Made by a program: the position numbers and the translations under genes
Shown: in pieces, positions 17,676 through 25,622 of the stretch
Layout: each line of letters opens with the position of its first letter
Position numbering within the stretch: the first letter of the stretch is position 1
NCBI RefSeq assembly: GCF_000019725.1
Contig: NC_010505.1
Coordinates: 6,013,834 to 6,077,833, forward strand
Direction: 5' to 3'
Origin: Methylobacterium radiotolerans JCM 2831
GTDB lineage: Bacteria > Pseudomonadota > Alphaproteobacteria > Rhizobiales > Beijerinckiaceae
Length of the DNA stretch: 64,000 bases
Notes under the pieces: generated by a model
Databases searched by the model: none
Told to the model about the DNA's origin: nothing
Seen by the model: the letters and a program-made list of their open reading frames with translations, nothing else

Positions 17676-18410
17676 TCAAGCTGCGGGTGCCTCGACCTCC
17701 TCGGGCGCCTCGTCCCACGCCTTCGCCGCCGCGATCCGGGCCGGTACGCTCTCCGCGTCCGCGAGGTAGACGTCGTCCGGCGTCGGCCGCCCCGCGCCGC
17801 GGGCGGTGTGCTGGGCCGCGGTCAGGCCCTCCAGGAGGAAGCGGAAGTGCGCCGCGACCTGGGCCGTGCCCTTCTCGCTGCCCTTGCCCCGGGCCGCCGC
17901 GTAGGTCCGGAAGGTCCACCCCTCGGTCAGGATGGCGCGGAGGAATCGGGCCCCGACCGAGCCGACGGCGCGCTCGAGGCGGGCGGAGAATTTCCGCACC
18001 CGCTCGGCGTCCTCGACGCTGTAGATGATGGCCAGCTCGTGGGCGATCGTCTGGTCGCGGGATCCGGAGATGTCCCAGCCGCCGGAGCCGAGCCGGGCGC
18101 CGGAGCCGCGCTCGTAGACGGCCTGGATCAGCCGGCCGACGAAGAGCTGCGCGTCGGTGATGTCCCCGCGGGCGCGCTCGGCGGCCAGCACGTCGACCTG
18201 GCGGTTGACGGTGGCCGGGATGAAGGTGCCCAGCTCATAGGGGCACGGGACCGTCGCGGCCCCGGGCTGGATCTCGCGGTCGCGCGCGGTGATCGGCTGA
18301 GCCGCGGCCGCCCGCCGGCGCGCGCCGGCCGAGCGCTTCTCGATGCGCACGTGCGAGTGGGTTGCCGGCGAGCCGGCGAGGGTGATGGCCTTGGTCCTGG
18401 ACGCTGCCAC
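17676..18410 (-). CDS. Conserved phage hypothetical protein
   Basis: A 244-residue protein. I choose GTG 18410 because a good ribosome-binding site (AAGGGG) lies seven bases upstream; a longer ATG frame to 18455 would include that site. After a basic, Ala-rich N-terminus (30-50) there is a compact helical domain (VNRQVDVLAAERARGDITDA, YSVEDAERVRKFSARLERA) and an acidic tail. No family recognised. Its place ahead of the small-gene and packaging block could suit a late regulator, but that is speculation. Confidence 0.6.
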   Translation of the reverse strand: MAASRTKAITLAGSPATHSHVRIEKRSAGARRRAAAAQPITARDREIQPGAATVPCPYELGTFIPATVNRQVDVLAAERARGDITDAQLFVGRLIQAVYERGSGARLGSGGWDISGSRDQTIAHELAIIYSVEDAERVRKFSARLERAVGSVGARFLRAILTEGWTFRTYAAARGKGSEKGTAQVAAHFRFLLEGLTAAQHTARGAGRPTPDDVYLADAESVPARIAAAKAWDEAPEEVEAPAA

Positions 18411-18908
18411 GGTGGTGCCCCTTGAGGCGGTCGACCTTCCGTCGATCCGTGACACCTGATCTGCGTCCCGTTTTTGGACACTGGCAAGAGCGTGTTGGCC
18501 GATGCGGCATTCACAGCTGCAAGCCGCAGCTCGTGGTCCCGTTTCGACGCTTGAAGCCCTTCCTCAGCGTCTGCAACGGGTGGTTTTAAGCTGTTCCGCT
18601 TCCGGACGGCGGATGTATCTAAGCGGACATAGCTGTGGGGACCATTCACGGCCTGTTGCAGACGGCCGAAAGCTCCGCTTCCCGGCATCTTATTGAAGGA
18701 AGCCCTCGAAAATCAGCGAGTGTACTCGCGTCCGTTCGCTTCATGCGAAAATCTCGAAAAACGACCTGCGGCGGTTGCTGACGTTAGATCATCTCAATCG
18801 CGATCGAATTCGATATCTGGATTGCCACACCTAGAAATAGAGCGCACGGTCCCAGCGCCCGCTTAGAAGTGAGCTAAGTGCGGGTATTCAGTGCAGCTTG
18901 GAGTGCCC
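18411..18908. other. Intergenic region, no gene supported
   Basis: About 500 bases between divergent genes. A minus-strand frame near 18460-18620 looks partly coding (helical, Glu/Arg/Leu-rich) but has no good start and runs into the next gene in another frame, so it may be a remnant. The right part (18700-18880) is lower in GC and probably holds the promoter of the plus-strand genes that follow. No strong repeat found. Confidence 0.4.
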
Positions 18909-19229
18909 ATGGTGGACCGCCCCCACGCAGATCGGTGCCTTGAAGTCGCCCGTGAATTGCGCGCTGCGGCCGAGGAGACGCGGCGGACGCTCCAGGCCTC
19001 GCGCGACCTCGTCAGGCGCTCCCGCGAGCAGGCGGCCGGGCCACTGGCACCCGGCAGCGACCCCGGCCCTTCGAAACACTTGGTGACGTCTCTCATCGAG
19101 GCCTATGAGGCAGCGGAAGATGAGCCCGACCCCCAGACCCGTCTGCTACTCGGCCACGTGCTCCACCATGTAGGGCGTCGCATCGCCGGCGTGATGGGGC
19201 CGCGGGCGGCCGGGATCGCCGTACATTAA
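18909..19229 (+). CDS. Small helical hypothetical protein
   Basis: A 106-residue helical protein with MVDRPHADRCLEVARELRAA at its start. The first helix (12-45, rich in Arg/Glu) is followed by a linker and a second helical segment containing TRLLLGHVLHHVGRRIAG. It is the first of three or four plus-strand genes that lead to the CheB-CheR fusion and may be co-transcribed with it. Family not known to me. Confidence 0.55.
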   Translation: MVDRPHADRCLEVARELRAAAEETRRTLQASRDLVRRSREQAAGPLAPGSDPGPSKHLVTSLIEAYEAAEDEPDPQTRLLLGHVLHHVGRRIAGVMGPRAAGIAVH

Positions 19230-19263
19230 GCGACGCGGCACAGAGATCGGCGAGGAGGCCAGG

Positions 19264-19518
19264 ATGAATCACGACGACGACGGCGGTGCGCTGGTCCGCA
19301 TCGCCCAGACGCTGGGCGTCCCAGTCGCGACGTTCCTAACGGCTTACCCGCCCGGGACACCGGACGCCGGCATGATCGTGGAAGGGCTGGATCATCCCGG
19401 CGAAGATCATCCCGCCGAAGTGGTGGCGCTGCTGCGCCTGTTCGTGCGGCTGAAGAGCCCCGAGGCTCGGGCCCGCTGCCTCGCCTACGTGGTGCAGGAA
19501 GCCACGCACGACAGCTGA
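19264..19518 (+). CDS. XRE-family-like protein lacking the helix-turn-helix
   Basis: An 84-residue protein whose sequence (LVRIAQTLGVPVATFLTAYP followed by VVALLRLFVRLKSPEARARCL) matches the C-terminal part of XRE-type regulators, after the recognition helices. The DNA-binding part is missing. It may be a dominant-negative partner or oligomerisation module. A second protein of the same design is at 57712-57942. It is 36 bases upstream of the CheB-CheR gene. Confidence 0.6.
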   Translation: MNHDDDGGALVRIAQTLGVPVATFLTAYPPGTPDAGMIVEGLDHPGEDHPAEVVALLRLFVRLKSPEARARCLAYVVQEATHDS

Positions 19519-19553
19519 TCCGCGCAGCCGTCCTCGACATCGGGCCAGAACAC

Positions 19554-22118
19554 GTGATGCTGGGACCTGTTGCACGGCGCGGCATTGATCCGAGGGCTAA
19601 GAACGCGGTGATAGACCAGGACCACTTTCCGATCGTCGGCATCGGCGCGTCCGCGGGCGGCATCGAGGCGATGCGGGGCTTTTTCCGCGGGGTGCCGGAG
19701 AGGCTGGAGGCGGCCTTCGTCGTCGTCACGCATCTCGGCCGGGAGCACAAGAGCCTGCTCCCGGACGTGCTGGCCCGGCTCACGCCGCTCAAGGTCGAAG
19801 CCGCCGCCGACGGCGTCCCGGTGGGGCCGGGCACCGTCTACGTCATGCCATCCGGTTTCGTCATGGGCATCGCGGGCGGGCGGCTGACGTTGACCCCGCT
19901 TGGGGAGGGCCGCGAGACCAAGCCGATCGACATCTTCCTGACCGCCCTGGCCCTCGACCAGGGCGAGCGTGCGGTCGGTGTGATCCTGTCCGGCGGCGAC
20001 GGCGACGGCGCCATCGGCATCAAGGCGATCAAGGAGCACGGTGGCCTGACCCTGGCCCAGACCGCGGATGGCTACGGCCCCGAGACCGCCGACATGCCGC
20101 TCAGCTCGCTGCGGACCGGCTTCGTTGATTTCGGCGAGACGGCCGAACGGATGGGCGACCGGATCGCCGCGCACGTCGCCGCCGCGCCGATCGCACCGGA
20201 TGCGCAGGCCGACGGGGTCGCGCGGGAGTTCGAGGCCGAGCTCCTCACCGAGATCTTCGCCATCCTCCGCCGGCAGGTCGGCCACGACTTCTCGGGCTAC
20301 AAGCCAAGCACCTTCGGACGCCGCCTGCAGCGGCGCATCGGCGTCGTCGGCGCGTCCGGACTGGACGGCTATCTCAAGCTGCTGCGGGCTGACCCGGCCG
20401 AGGTTGGGGTGCTGTTCCGGGACTTGCTGATCGGTGTGACAAACTTCTTCCGCGATACCGCTGCCTTCGAGGCCCTGACCGCCCAGGTCATCCCAAAGCT
20501 GTTCGACGCACGCGCGGCGACCGATGTCATACGGATTTGGGTGCCGGCCTGCTCGACCGGTGAGGAGGTCTACTCTCTGGCCATCCTCCTGCGCGAGCAC
20601 ATGGTCACCCTGGCGGATCCGCCGCGCGTGCAGATCTTCGCCACTGACATCGACGAGCGCGCGCTCACGGTCGCCCGGACTGGCCGCTACCCGACAGCCT
20701 ACCTGTCCGCCGTCTCGCCTGAGCGGATCGGGCAGCACTTCGTCGTCGAGGGCGACAGCGCGGTGGTCGAGAAGGCCGTGCGCGACCTGTGCACCTTTGC
20801 CCCTCACAATGTGCTGCGCGACCCGCCGTTCTCGCGCCTCGATCTCGTGTCCTGCCGCAACCTGATGATCTACCTCGGCGTCGAGGCCCAGCAACAGCTG
20901 ATGCCGGTTCTGCACTACGCCCTGCGCCCTCGCGGCTATTTGTTCATCGGCATGGCCGAGAACGTGACGCGGTTCGAGGACCTGTTCGAGACGATCGACA
21001 AGCAGCACCGCATCTTCCAGGCTCGCGACGCGATCCCGCCGGCCCGGTTGCGGCCGATGTCCGGGACGGATACGCCAATCCTTGCAAATGCGGGCCACCC
21101 GCAGCGGCGCAACGTGACGACGCACGCCGCCCTGCGGCACGCGGTCGAGACGCAGATGCTGTCCGAGTTCACGCCGCCCCACGCGGTCGTGACGCGGACG
21201 GGCGAGGCCGTGCACTACTCATCGCGGATCGGCGATCACCTGGAGGTCGTGCCCGGCCAGCCGACCCGGGAGCTGGCTGCGATGGCGCGTAAAGGCCTGC
21301 GGCTGGATCTCCGGACTGCCTTGCGCGAGGCGATCGAGGGCAACATTCTGGTCGTGCGCGAAGGCATCGGCGTCGAGCTGCCGGACGGCCGTTTCCAGTC
21401 GATCTCCCTTGTGGTCAAGCCGCTGAACACGCCCGGCGCGGTCGAGCCGCTGTTCCTGGTCGTGTTCAACGAGGCGGCCGCGCCGGTCGAGAGGGAGCGG
21501 CAGCAGGCCCTGAAGGCGAACGAGCGGGACACGGCGCTCCAGGGCCTGGAGCGCGAATTGAGCGTGACGCGCGAACGGCTCCAGGCCGTGATCGAGGAGT
21601 ATGAGACGTCCCTTGAGGAGCTAAAATCTTCGAACGAAGAACTTTACTCCGTCAACGAAGAGATGCAGGCCGCCAACGAGGAACTTGAGGCTTCGAAGGA
21701 GGAGACACAGTCTCTGAATGAGGAGCTTCAGACAATGAATTCCGAGCTCGCGTCCAAGATCGAGGCCGTCGATCAGTTGACCGACGATCAGGCCACTCTG
21801 TTCGAGGGCATGAACATCGCGAGCGTGCTCCTGACACCGGATCTCCACATCCGCATGTTCACCAACGCAGCGGCGCAGATCTTCGGCTTGCAGCCGAGCG
21901 ACGTCGGCCGGTCCTTGCGCAACTTTTCGGCGCCGATCCCCCTGGCATGGCTGGTGGACGAGATCCCGACAGTGCTGGCGGCGAACCGTCCCTCCGAGCG
22001 GACGATCGAGGGGGCGGACGGCGCCCGCTACCGGGTCCGGTTGATGGCCTCGTCCCGCAAGGGCGGCCGGAGGCCCGGGATCGTCGCCAACTTCACGAAC
22101 CTGCTGGAGCAGGAATGA
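19554..22118 (+). CDS. CheB-CheR fusion protein with coiled coil and PAS domain
   Basis: An 854-residue protein. Residues 25-200 are a CheB methylesterase without a receiver; the catalytic triad is visible as Ser33 (GASAGG), His60 (VVTH) and Asp151 (GGDGDGA). Residues 220-500 are a CheR methyltransferase (SAM motif WVPACSTGEEVYSLAI, later SCRNLMIYL). Residues 640-745 form a coiled coil of repeated NEEL/NEEM units, and 745-850 a PAS domain. Such fusions usually continue into a histidine kinase; here there is none. It could adjust methylation of chemoreceptors, including the prophage-encoded one. It lies in the prophage on the strand opposite to the late genes. Confidence 0.93.
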   Translation: MMLGPVARRGIDPRAKNAVIDQDHFPIVGIGASAGGIEAMRGFFRGVPERLEAAFVVVTHLGREHKSLLPDVLARLTPLKVEAAADGVPVGPGTVYVMPSGFVMGIAGGRLTLTPLGEGRETKPIDIFLTALALDQGERAVGVILSGGDGDGAIGIKAIKEHGGLTLAQTADGYGPETADMPLSSLRTGFVDFGETAERMGDRIAAHVAAAPIAPDAQADGVAREFEAELLTEIFAILRRQVGHDFSGYKPSTFGRRLQRRIGVVGASGLDGYLKLLRADPAEVGVLFRDLLIGVTNFFRDTAAFEALTAQVIPKLFDARAATDVIRIWVPACSTGEEVYSLAILLREHMVTLADPPRVQIFATDIDERALTVARTGRYPTAYLSAVSPERIGQHFVVEGDSAVVEKAVRDLCTFAPHNVLRDPPFSRLDLVSCRNLMIYLGVEAQQQLMPVLHYALRPRGYLFIGMAENVTRFEDLFETIDKQHRIFQARDAIPPARLRPMSGTDTPILANAGHPQRRNVTTHAALRHAVETQMLSEFTPPHAVVTRTGEAVHYSSRIGDHLEVVPGQPTRELAAMARKGLRLDLRTALREAIEGNILVVREGIGVELPDGRFQSISLVVKPLNTPGAVEPLFLVVFNEAAAPVERERQQALKANERDTALQGLERELSVTRERLQAVIEEYETSLEELKSSNEELYSVNEEMQAANEELEASKEETQSLNEELQTMNSELASKIEAVDQLTDDQATLFEGMNIASVLLTPDLHIRMFTNAAAQIFGLQPSDVGRSLRNFSAPIPLAWLVDEIPTVLAANRPSERTIEGADGARYRVRLMASSRKGGRRPGIVANFTNLLEQE

Positions 22119-22285
22119 CCGACGGATCTGCCCACCTCGCGTGGGATGTTGGCGGCCAGCACGCGCTGGTGCGATCGGAGATGCTCAACAGCGTCAGCGC
22201 GGCGGGGAAGCGGCACGGTTTGGCAGAGCCCGGCCGCGTTTGGTCGGAGGGGTCGGATCGTAACGCCGGCCTGGGCCGAAGGTGA
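22115..22285 (+). CDS. Possible tiny ORF coupled to CheB-CheR
   Basis: A 56-codon frame starts at an ATG that overlaps the CheB-CheR stop (ATGA). It begins MTDGSAHLAWDVGGQHALVR and ends in a basic tail. CheB-CheR genes are often followed by a kinase or regulator gene, so this could be the truncated start of one. No domain is recognisable and the coding signal is modest. Confidence 0.3.
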   Translation: MTDGSAHLAWDVGGQHALVRSEMLNSVSAAGKRHGLAEPGRVWSEGSDRNAGLGRR

Positions 22286-22439
22286 CACGTCAGCTTTCAG
22301 GCAGTACAAAGGTTCGAAGTTCTGTTCTCCAAGGGTGCGACTGATCGGCCAAGATTTCCGCTGTACGCCCTGAAACTTGACGATCCAGATCGACTAGAGC
22401 ACGCTGGCATTAAGAAGGCACCTTCATCGCGAGCGGTAG

Positions 22440-22841
22440 ATGCCTAAATTCTACTTCCACCTCCGTGGTCCGGACGGTCTGGACCACGACGACGAAGGCT
22501 TGGATCTCGCCAGCGTTGAGGCGGCATATCTTGAAGCCTTCAAGGCTGTGCCGGGAATGGGCTCCGATCTGGCCTCCACCGCGAAGAACCCAATCCGGTA
22601 TGGCTTCGAGATCACCGATGCACATGGCACCGTTCTGATGGCGGTGCCTTTCGCTGAGGTACTCGATCGCGGGCAAAAGCGCACAAAACAACCGGCCAAG
22701 CTACAGCTTCACAAAGGTCGAGCGGAGATGAGGCGCACGGCAGGACTGATTGTAGAGCTTCGCGAAGCGCACGCGAAGTTGAATGTGACGCTGGCAGAGA
22801 CCCAGCGTCTCCTCGATATCGCGAAGCGAACTGGTCGCTAG
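22440..22841 (+). CDS. DUF6894-type protein with C-terminal helix
   Basis: A 133-residue protein. Its first 75 residues (MPKFYFHLRGPDGLDHDDEG, later YGFEITDAHGTVLMAVPFAE) are the DUF6894 fold, a small beta protein abundant in Methylobacterium and relatives. The remaining residues form a helix (ELREAHAKLNVTLAETQRLL). Function unknown. It sits alone on the plus strand within the prophage and is lower in GC than its neighbours, so it may be a moron picked up from a host genome. Confidence 0.75.
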   Translation: MPKFYFHLRGPDGLDHDDEGLDLASVEAAYLEAFKAVPGMGSDLASTAKNPIRYGFEITDAHGTVLMAVPFAEVLDRGQKRTKQPAKLQLHKGRAEMRRTAGLIVELREAHAKLNVTLAETQRLLDIAKRTGR

Positions 22842-23053
22842 TGGTAAGGTCAAGAAGAGGCCTCATCCATTGGAACCGAAATGGCCGCTCTCGGGAGATG
22901 GGCTAAGGTCTGCAGCCCACCCCGAGCCGAACTTGCGGAGCGGCCGACGAACGACCGCTTTTGAGAAACGCAAATGGCGTTCCCGGCGGCTGAGTTGGGT
23001 CGTAAGCAGCCTTCCCAGCTTGGTGAGTTGAAGATGGCTTGCCCCGGAAGAGG

Positions 23054-23494
23054 TCAGGCTGATCCGCCATCCAGCCCGCGCATGTTCCAGGCCTCCGCTA
23101 GCCGCTCGCAGGCCCGCTTTCGGCGCCGGTCGAAGGTGCGCCGCTGGACGCCGACCTCGCTGCAGTAATCTGTGACGGTGCCCCCGGGGACCTCGCGGAG
23201 CAGCCGGAGCCGGCGATGGCGCCGGATCCGCCGTCGTGCCTTCGCTCGGGCCCAGGTGAGGAGCGCGATCCGCTCGGGGCTGCCGGCGCCGAGGACCTCG
23301 GCGGAGAATACGATCCAGTCGAAGGTCGCCCGCATCTCCTGCGGGTCGTTCGGCTGCAGCCGGTTCGACCGGACGCTGAAGATGCCCGAGCTGGTGAACG
23401 CCATGAACGCCGCCACCAGCCACCGCTCCACATCCGCGCACGTCATCGCCGGCGGGTCGGGCCCCTCAATCCTCAACGGGTTCGCCATCAGCAC
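23054..23494 (-). CDS. DUF6362-like phage protein
   Basis: A 146-residue basic protein. It starts MLMANPLRIEGPDPPAMTCADVERWLVAAF and has a middle with WIVFSAEVLGAGSPERIALL and an Arg-rich stretch (ARAKARRRIRRHRRLRLL). It ends with a helix-turn-helix-like segment (VTDYCSEVGVQRRTFDRRRK). This arrangement is that of DUF6362 proteins in alphaproteobacterial phages. The C-terminal helix-turn-helix suggests DNA binding and a regulatory role. Confidence 0.7.
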   Translation of the reverse strand: MLMANPLRIEGPDPPAMTCADVERWLVAAFMAFTSSGIFSVRSNRLQPNDPQEMRATFDWIVFSAEVLGAGSPERIALLTWARAKARRRIRRHRRLRLLREVPGGTVTDYCSEVGVQRRTFDRRRKRACERLAEAWNMRGLDGGSA

Positions 23495-23524
23495 CGGGGG
23501 CCGTGTCTCCGTTCTCGTCCGTGC

Positions 23525-23779
23525 CTACGGACGGCCGGCCTTGGGCGGCGGCTCGCCGCGGCGCCCGGCCTCGTACTGGTCGCGCAGGGCGGCGCCGAAC
23601 GCGCGAACGACGCCGCACTCGTCCGCGAGCATGTCGGCGACCGCGCCGCCCAGCTCTTAGGTGCCATCGCTCTTGAGCTTGAGCAGCGTGTAGCTGGGCG
23701 GCTGGAAGTAGATGCTGCGATCCGCCGGCATCGAGCCGTAGGCCTGCTGATCCGTCGAGACGGTGGTCTGGTCAGCCAT
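23525..23779 (-). pseudogene. Small phage protein frame split by an in-frame TAA (40 + 43 codons)
   Basis: The ATG at 23779, with a GGGGG-type site six bases upstream, opens a 40-residue protein (MADQTTVSTDQQAYGSMPAD at the start, ending LLKLKSDGT) that stops at TAA 23659-23657. The same frame continues without another stop to TAG 23527-23525. It gives a coding-like stretch (ELGGAVADMLADECGVVRAF, then RDQYEAGRRGEPPPKAGRP) that has no good start of its own except an internal ATG at 23632. Either one ancestral ~84-residue gene has been cut by a nonsense change, or two tiny genes lie in the same frame. Confidence 0.5.
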
Positions 23780-23810
23780 GGTGGCCCCCCTCTGGACAAA
23801 CGCGAGAAAA

Positions 23811-23864
23811 GCAACATATCTGTTGCAAATGGCTTGACCGCACCGGATGCAACAGATATGTTGC
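23811..23864. promoter_or_regulatory. Promoter and paired mirror-image operators of hicAB
   Basis: Two 16-base sites, GCAACATATCTGTTGC (23811-23826) and GCAACAGATATGTTGC (23849-23864), are exact reverse complements of each other and each nearly palindromic. They are 38 bases apart centre to centre. Between and across them is a good promoter: TTGACC (23834-23839), 17-base spacer, TATGTT (23857-23862), the -10 lying inside the right-hand site. HicB antitoxins autoregulate through such sites. The divergent small gene at 23779 may share this control. Confidence 0.8.
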
Positions 23865-23869
23865 ATCTC

Positions 23870-24055
23870 ATGAACAGCAGCCAAGCCAAGCGCTTCCTCG
23901 CCCGCCGCGGATGCACCTTCGAGCCCGGCAAGGGCGGGCACCTGATCGTCCGCCGCGAGGGCCGGATGTCGGTGCTTCCGCAGCATGGCGGCTCGAAGGA
24001 GCTGGGCACAGGGCTCTGGAAGAAGATCCTCAAGGATCTGGAGATCAAGGAGTAG
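23870..24055 (+). CDS. hicA: HicA-family mRNA interferase toxin
   Basis: A 61-residue protein starts MNSSQAKRFLARRGCTFEPG. The double-stranded-RNA-binding-like HicA fold is recognisable: residues 1-14 helix, then FEPGKGGHLIVRREGRMSVLPQHG, where the His in GGHLIV is the expected catalytic residue, and KELGTGLWKKILKDL as the final helix. It cleaves mRNA when not held by HicB. The start codon lies only seven bases downstream of the -10, so the message is probably leaderless. Confidence 0.88.
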   Translation: MNSSQAKRFLARRGCTFEPGKGGHLIVRREGRMSVLPQHGGSKELGTGLWKKILKDLEIKE

Positions 24056-24060
24056 GACGG

Positions 24061-24480
24061 ATGCTCAGATACCCCGTGGTGCTGACCCCCGATGACGACG
24101 GCAGCCTGCTGGTGACCTGCCCGGACCTGCCGGAGGTCACCAGCTTCGGCGACGATGAGGCCGAGGCACTCATTCACGGTGCGGACGCGGTTGCGACGGC
24201 CCTCAAGGGCCGGATCACGGCGCGCCAGCCCATTCCGGAGCCCAGCCCGATCACCGACCGCTCGGTCGCCCTGTCGTCGCTGATCGCCCTGAAGCTCGAA
24301 CTCTATCGGGCGATGGCCGAGACGAACGTCCGGAAGGCCGATCTCGTCCGCCGGCTCCAGGTCCACCCGCCGCAGGTCGACCGGCTGCTCGACCTCGACC
24401 ACGATTCCCGCCTGGATCAGCTCGAGGCGGCTCTCACGGCGTGCGGCCGCGAGATCGTCGTGGCGACCCGGGCCGCGTGA
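24061..24480 (+). CDS. hicB: HicB-family antitoxin
   Basis: A 139-residue protein begins MLRYPVVLTPDDDGSLLVTC. Residues 1-55 are the partly degraded RNase-H-like HicB fold (PDLPEVTSFGDDEAEALIHG). Residues 80-139 carry a helix-turn-helix (LYRAMAETNVRKADLVRRLQ, VHPPQVDRLLDLDHDSRLDQ) that should bind the paired operators upstream. It follows hicA by five bases, the common order for this family. The pair may stabilise the prophage or limit other phages. Confidence 0.9.
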   Translation: MLRYPVVLTPDDDGSLLVTCPDLPEVTSFGDDEAEALIHGADAVATALKGRITARQPIPEPSPITDRSVALSSLIALKLELYRAMAETNVRKADLVRRLQVHPPQVDRLLDLDHDSRLDQLEAALTACGREIVVATRAA

Positions 24481-24582
24481 AGCTGCGCTCGCCGGGGCCA
24501 TCAGCGAGCCTGCCGTACTCGGCCTATGACGGAGGTGAGCTCGTCGATCAGGGTTTCTCTCTCGGTGCAAGCTGGGCATCCG

Positions 24583-24876
24583 TCAGGCGGCCGAGCGGCT
24601 GAACAGGTCGGGCGGCGGCGGACCGGTCCGCGCTGGCTCGGCCGGCATCGGCGGCACCGCGGTCCGCGCCTCGACGATCGCGAGGCACTGCCGGTCGGCG
24701 CACGACCAAAGCCCCTCTGAGCGATTCCGGAAGCATCCGAAGCCGAACGAGGCGCCGAACACGCCGCACTCGGCGCAGACGTGCTCGGCCGGCGGCTCAC
24801 GCTCAGCGTCGGCCGCCTTCCGCGCAGCCTCGCGGTCGCGCAGCTCAGCCTTCCAGAGATCGGGGCGCCGGCTCAC
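24583..24876 (-). CDS. Small phage zinc-finger-like protein
   Basis: A 97-residue protein. A charged helix at the N-terminus (MSRRPDLWKAELRDREAARK) is followed by CAECGVFGASFGFGCFRNRS and later CADRQC. Two CxxC-like pairs could bind zinc. The C-terminus is Pro-rich. It overlaps the downstream end of the previous gene by four bases. It lies among replication-region genes, so nucleic-acid binding is plausible. Confidence 0.6.
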   Translation of the reverse strand: MSRRPDLWKAELRDREAARKAADAEREPPAEHVCAECGVFGASFGFGCFRNRSEGLWSCADRQCLAIVEARTAVPPMPAEPARTGPPPPDLFSRSAA

Positions 24877-25622
24877 CGTGCTCCTCCCGCCTGGCCCTGC
24901 CGCTGGTCGAGGCGCGCCATCAGCCTGCCGATGTCCGGCCCGTGGCCCGTCGCGCGGAGCCGGGCGAGATCCTCGTCCAGCTTCGCCCGCTGCGCCCGGG
25001 CAATCTCGGCGGGCGTCTCGGCGCGGCGCCGCTCGGGCTCGGGCTGCCGCATCCGCTGGAGATGCGCTTCGGCCACGCGCGCGACCTCCGCTCGCTGCTC
25101 TGGCGTCGGCTCATCGTAGACCTCGGCTTCGAGCACGTGCCGGATGTGCAGCAATTGCCGCTTGAGCGGGATCTGCCCCTCGCGGACCTCGTCGGCGAAC
25201 TCGGCCGGCGAGGGCCGGAATCGCTTCGACCAGGGCCGCAGTGTCTCGCCGGACCGGAAGCGCTCGGCCGCGGCGTGAATCGCGGCTAGCGGCAGAGCCT
25301 TCAGCGCCGACACGTACTCCGCGACCAGCCAATCGTTCTCGTCGTCACCGCGACCGCGCCCCTGCTCGAAGCCGAGGAGAACCCGGGTCACGACGGTGTC
25401 GACGTGGCGGGGATTCGAGGCCGCCGTCAGCTCGGCCCTAAGCCGCTCGGCGAGCGCGCAGAGCTGCTGCCGCTCGGTGGTCGAGACCGCCCTGTCCCGC
25501 CGCACGCAGTACCGCGTCGGAAGGACGGGATGCGCCTCCAGCCTGCCATGCAGTGCCGAGACCCTCTCCTCGGCTTGGGCCAGCGTCAGGGTCGTTCGCG
25601 TCGATGGCAGGTGGTTCGACAT
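24873..25622 (-). CDS. Conserved phage protein, replication region
   Basis: A 249-residue, mostly helical protein that starts MSNHLPSTRTTLTLAQAEER. It contains RVLLGFEQGRGRGDDENDWL, a helical core WLVAEYVSALKALPLAAIHA, and FRPSPAEFADEVREG. The pattern resembles phage helicase-loader or replication accessory proteins without clear motifs. Codon third positions are strongly G/C in this frame, which supports it over the overlapping end of the upstream gene. It overlaps that gene by 185 bases. Confidence 0.62.
   Translation of the reverse strand: MSNHLPSTRTTLTLAQAEERVSALHGRLEAHPVLPTRYCVRRDRAVSTTERQQLCALAERLRAELTAASNPRHVDTVVTRVLLGFEQGRGRGDDENDWLVAEYVSALKALPLAAIHAAAERFRSGETLRPWSKRFRPSPAEFADEVREGQIPLKRQLLHIRHVLEAEVYDEPTPEQRAEVARVAEAHLQRMRQPEPERRRAETPAEIARAQRAKLDEDLARLRATGHGPDIGRLMARLDQRQGQAGGAR

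Noticed and set aside
18128..18688. 186-codon minus frame
   Set aside because: Overlaps a better supported gene; only a short stretch near 18500 looks coding.
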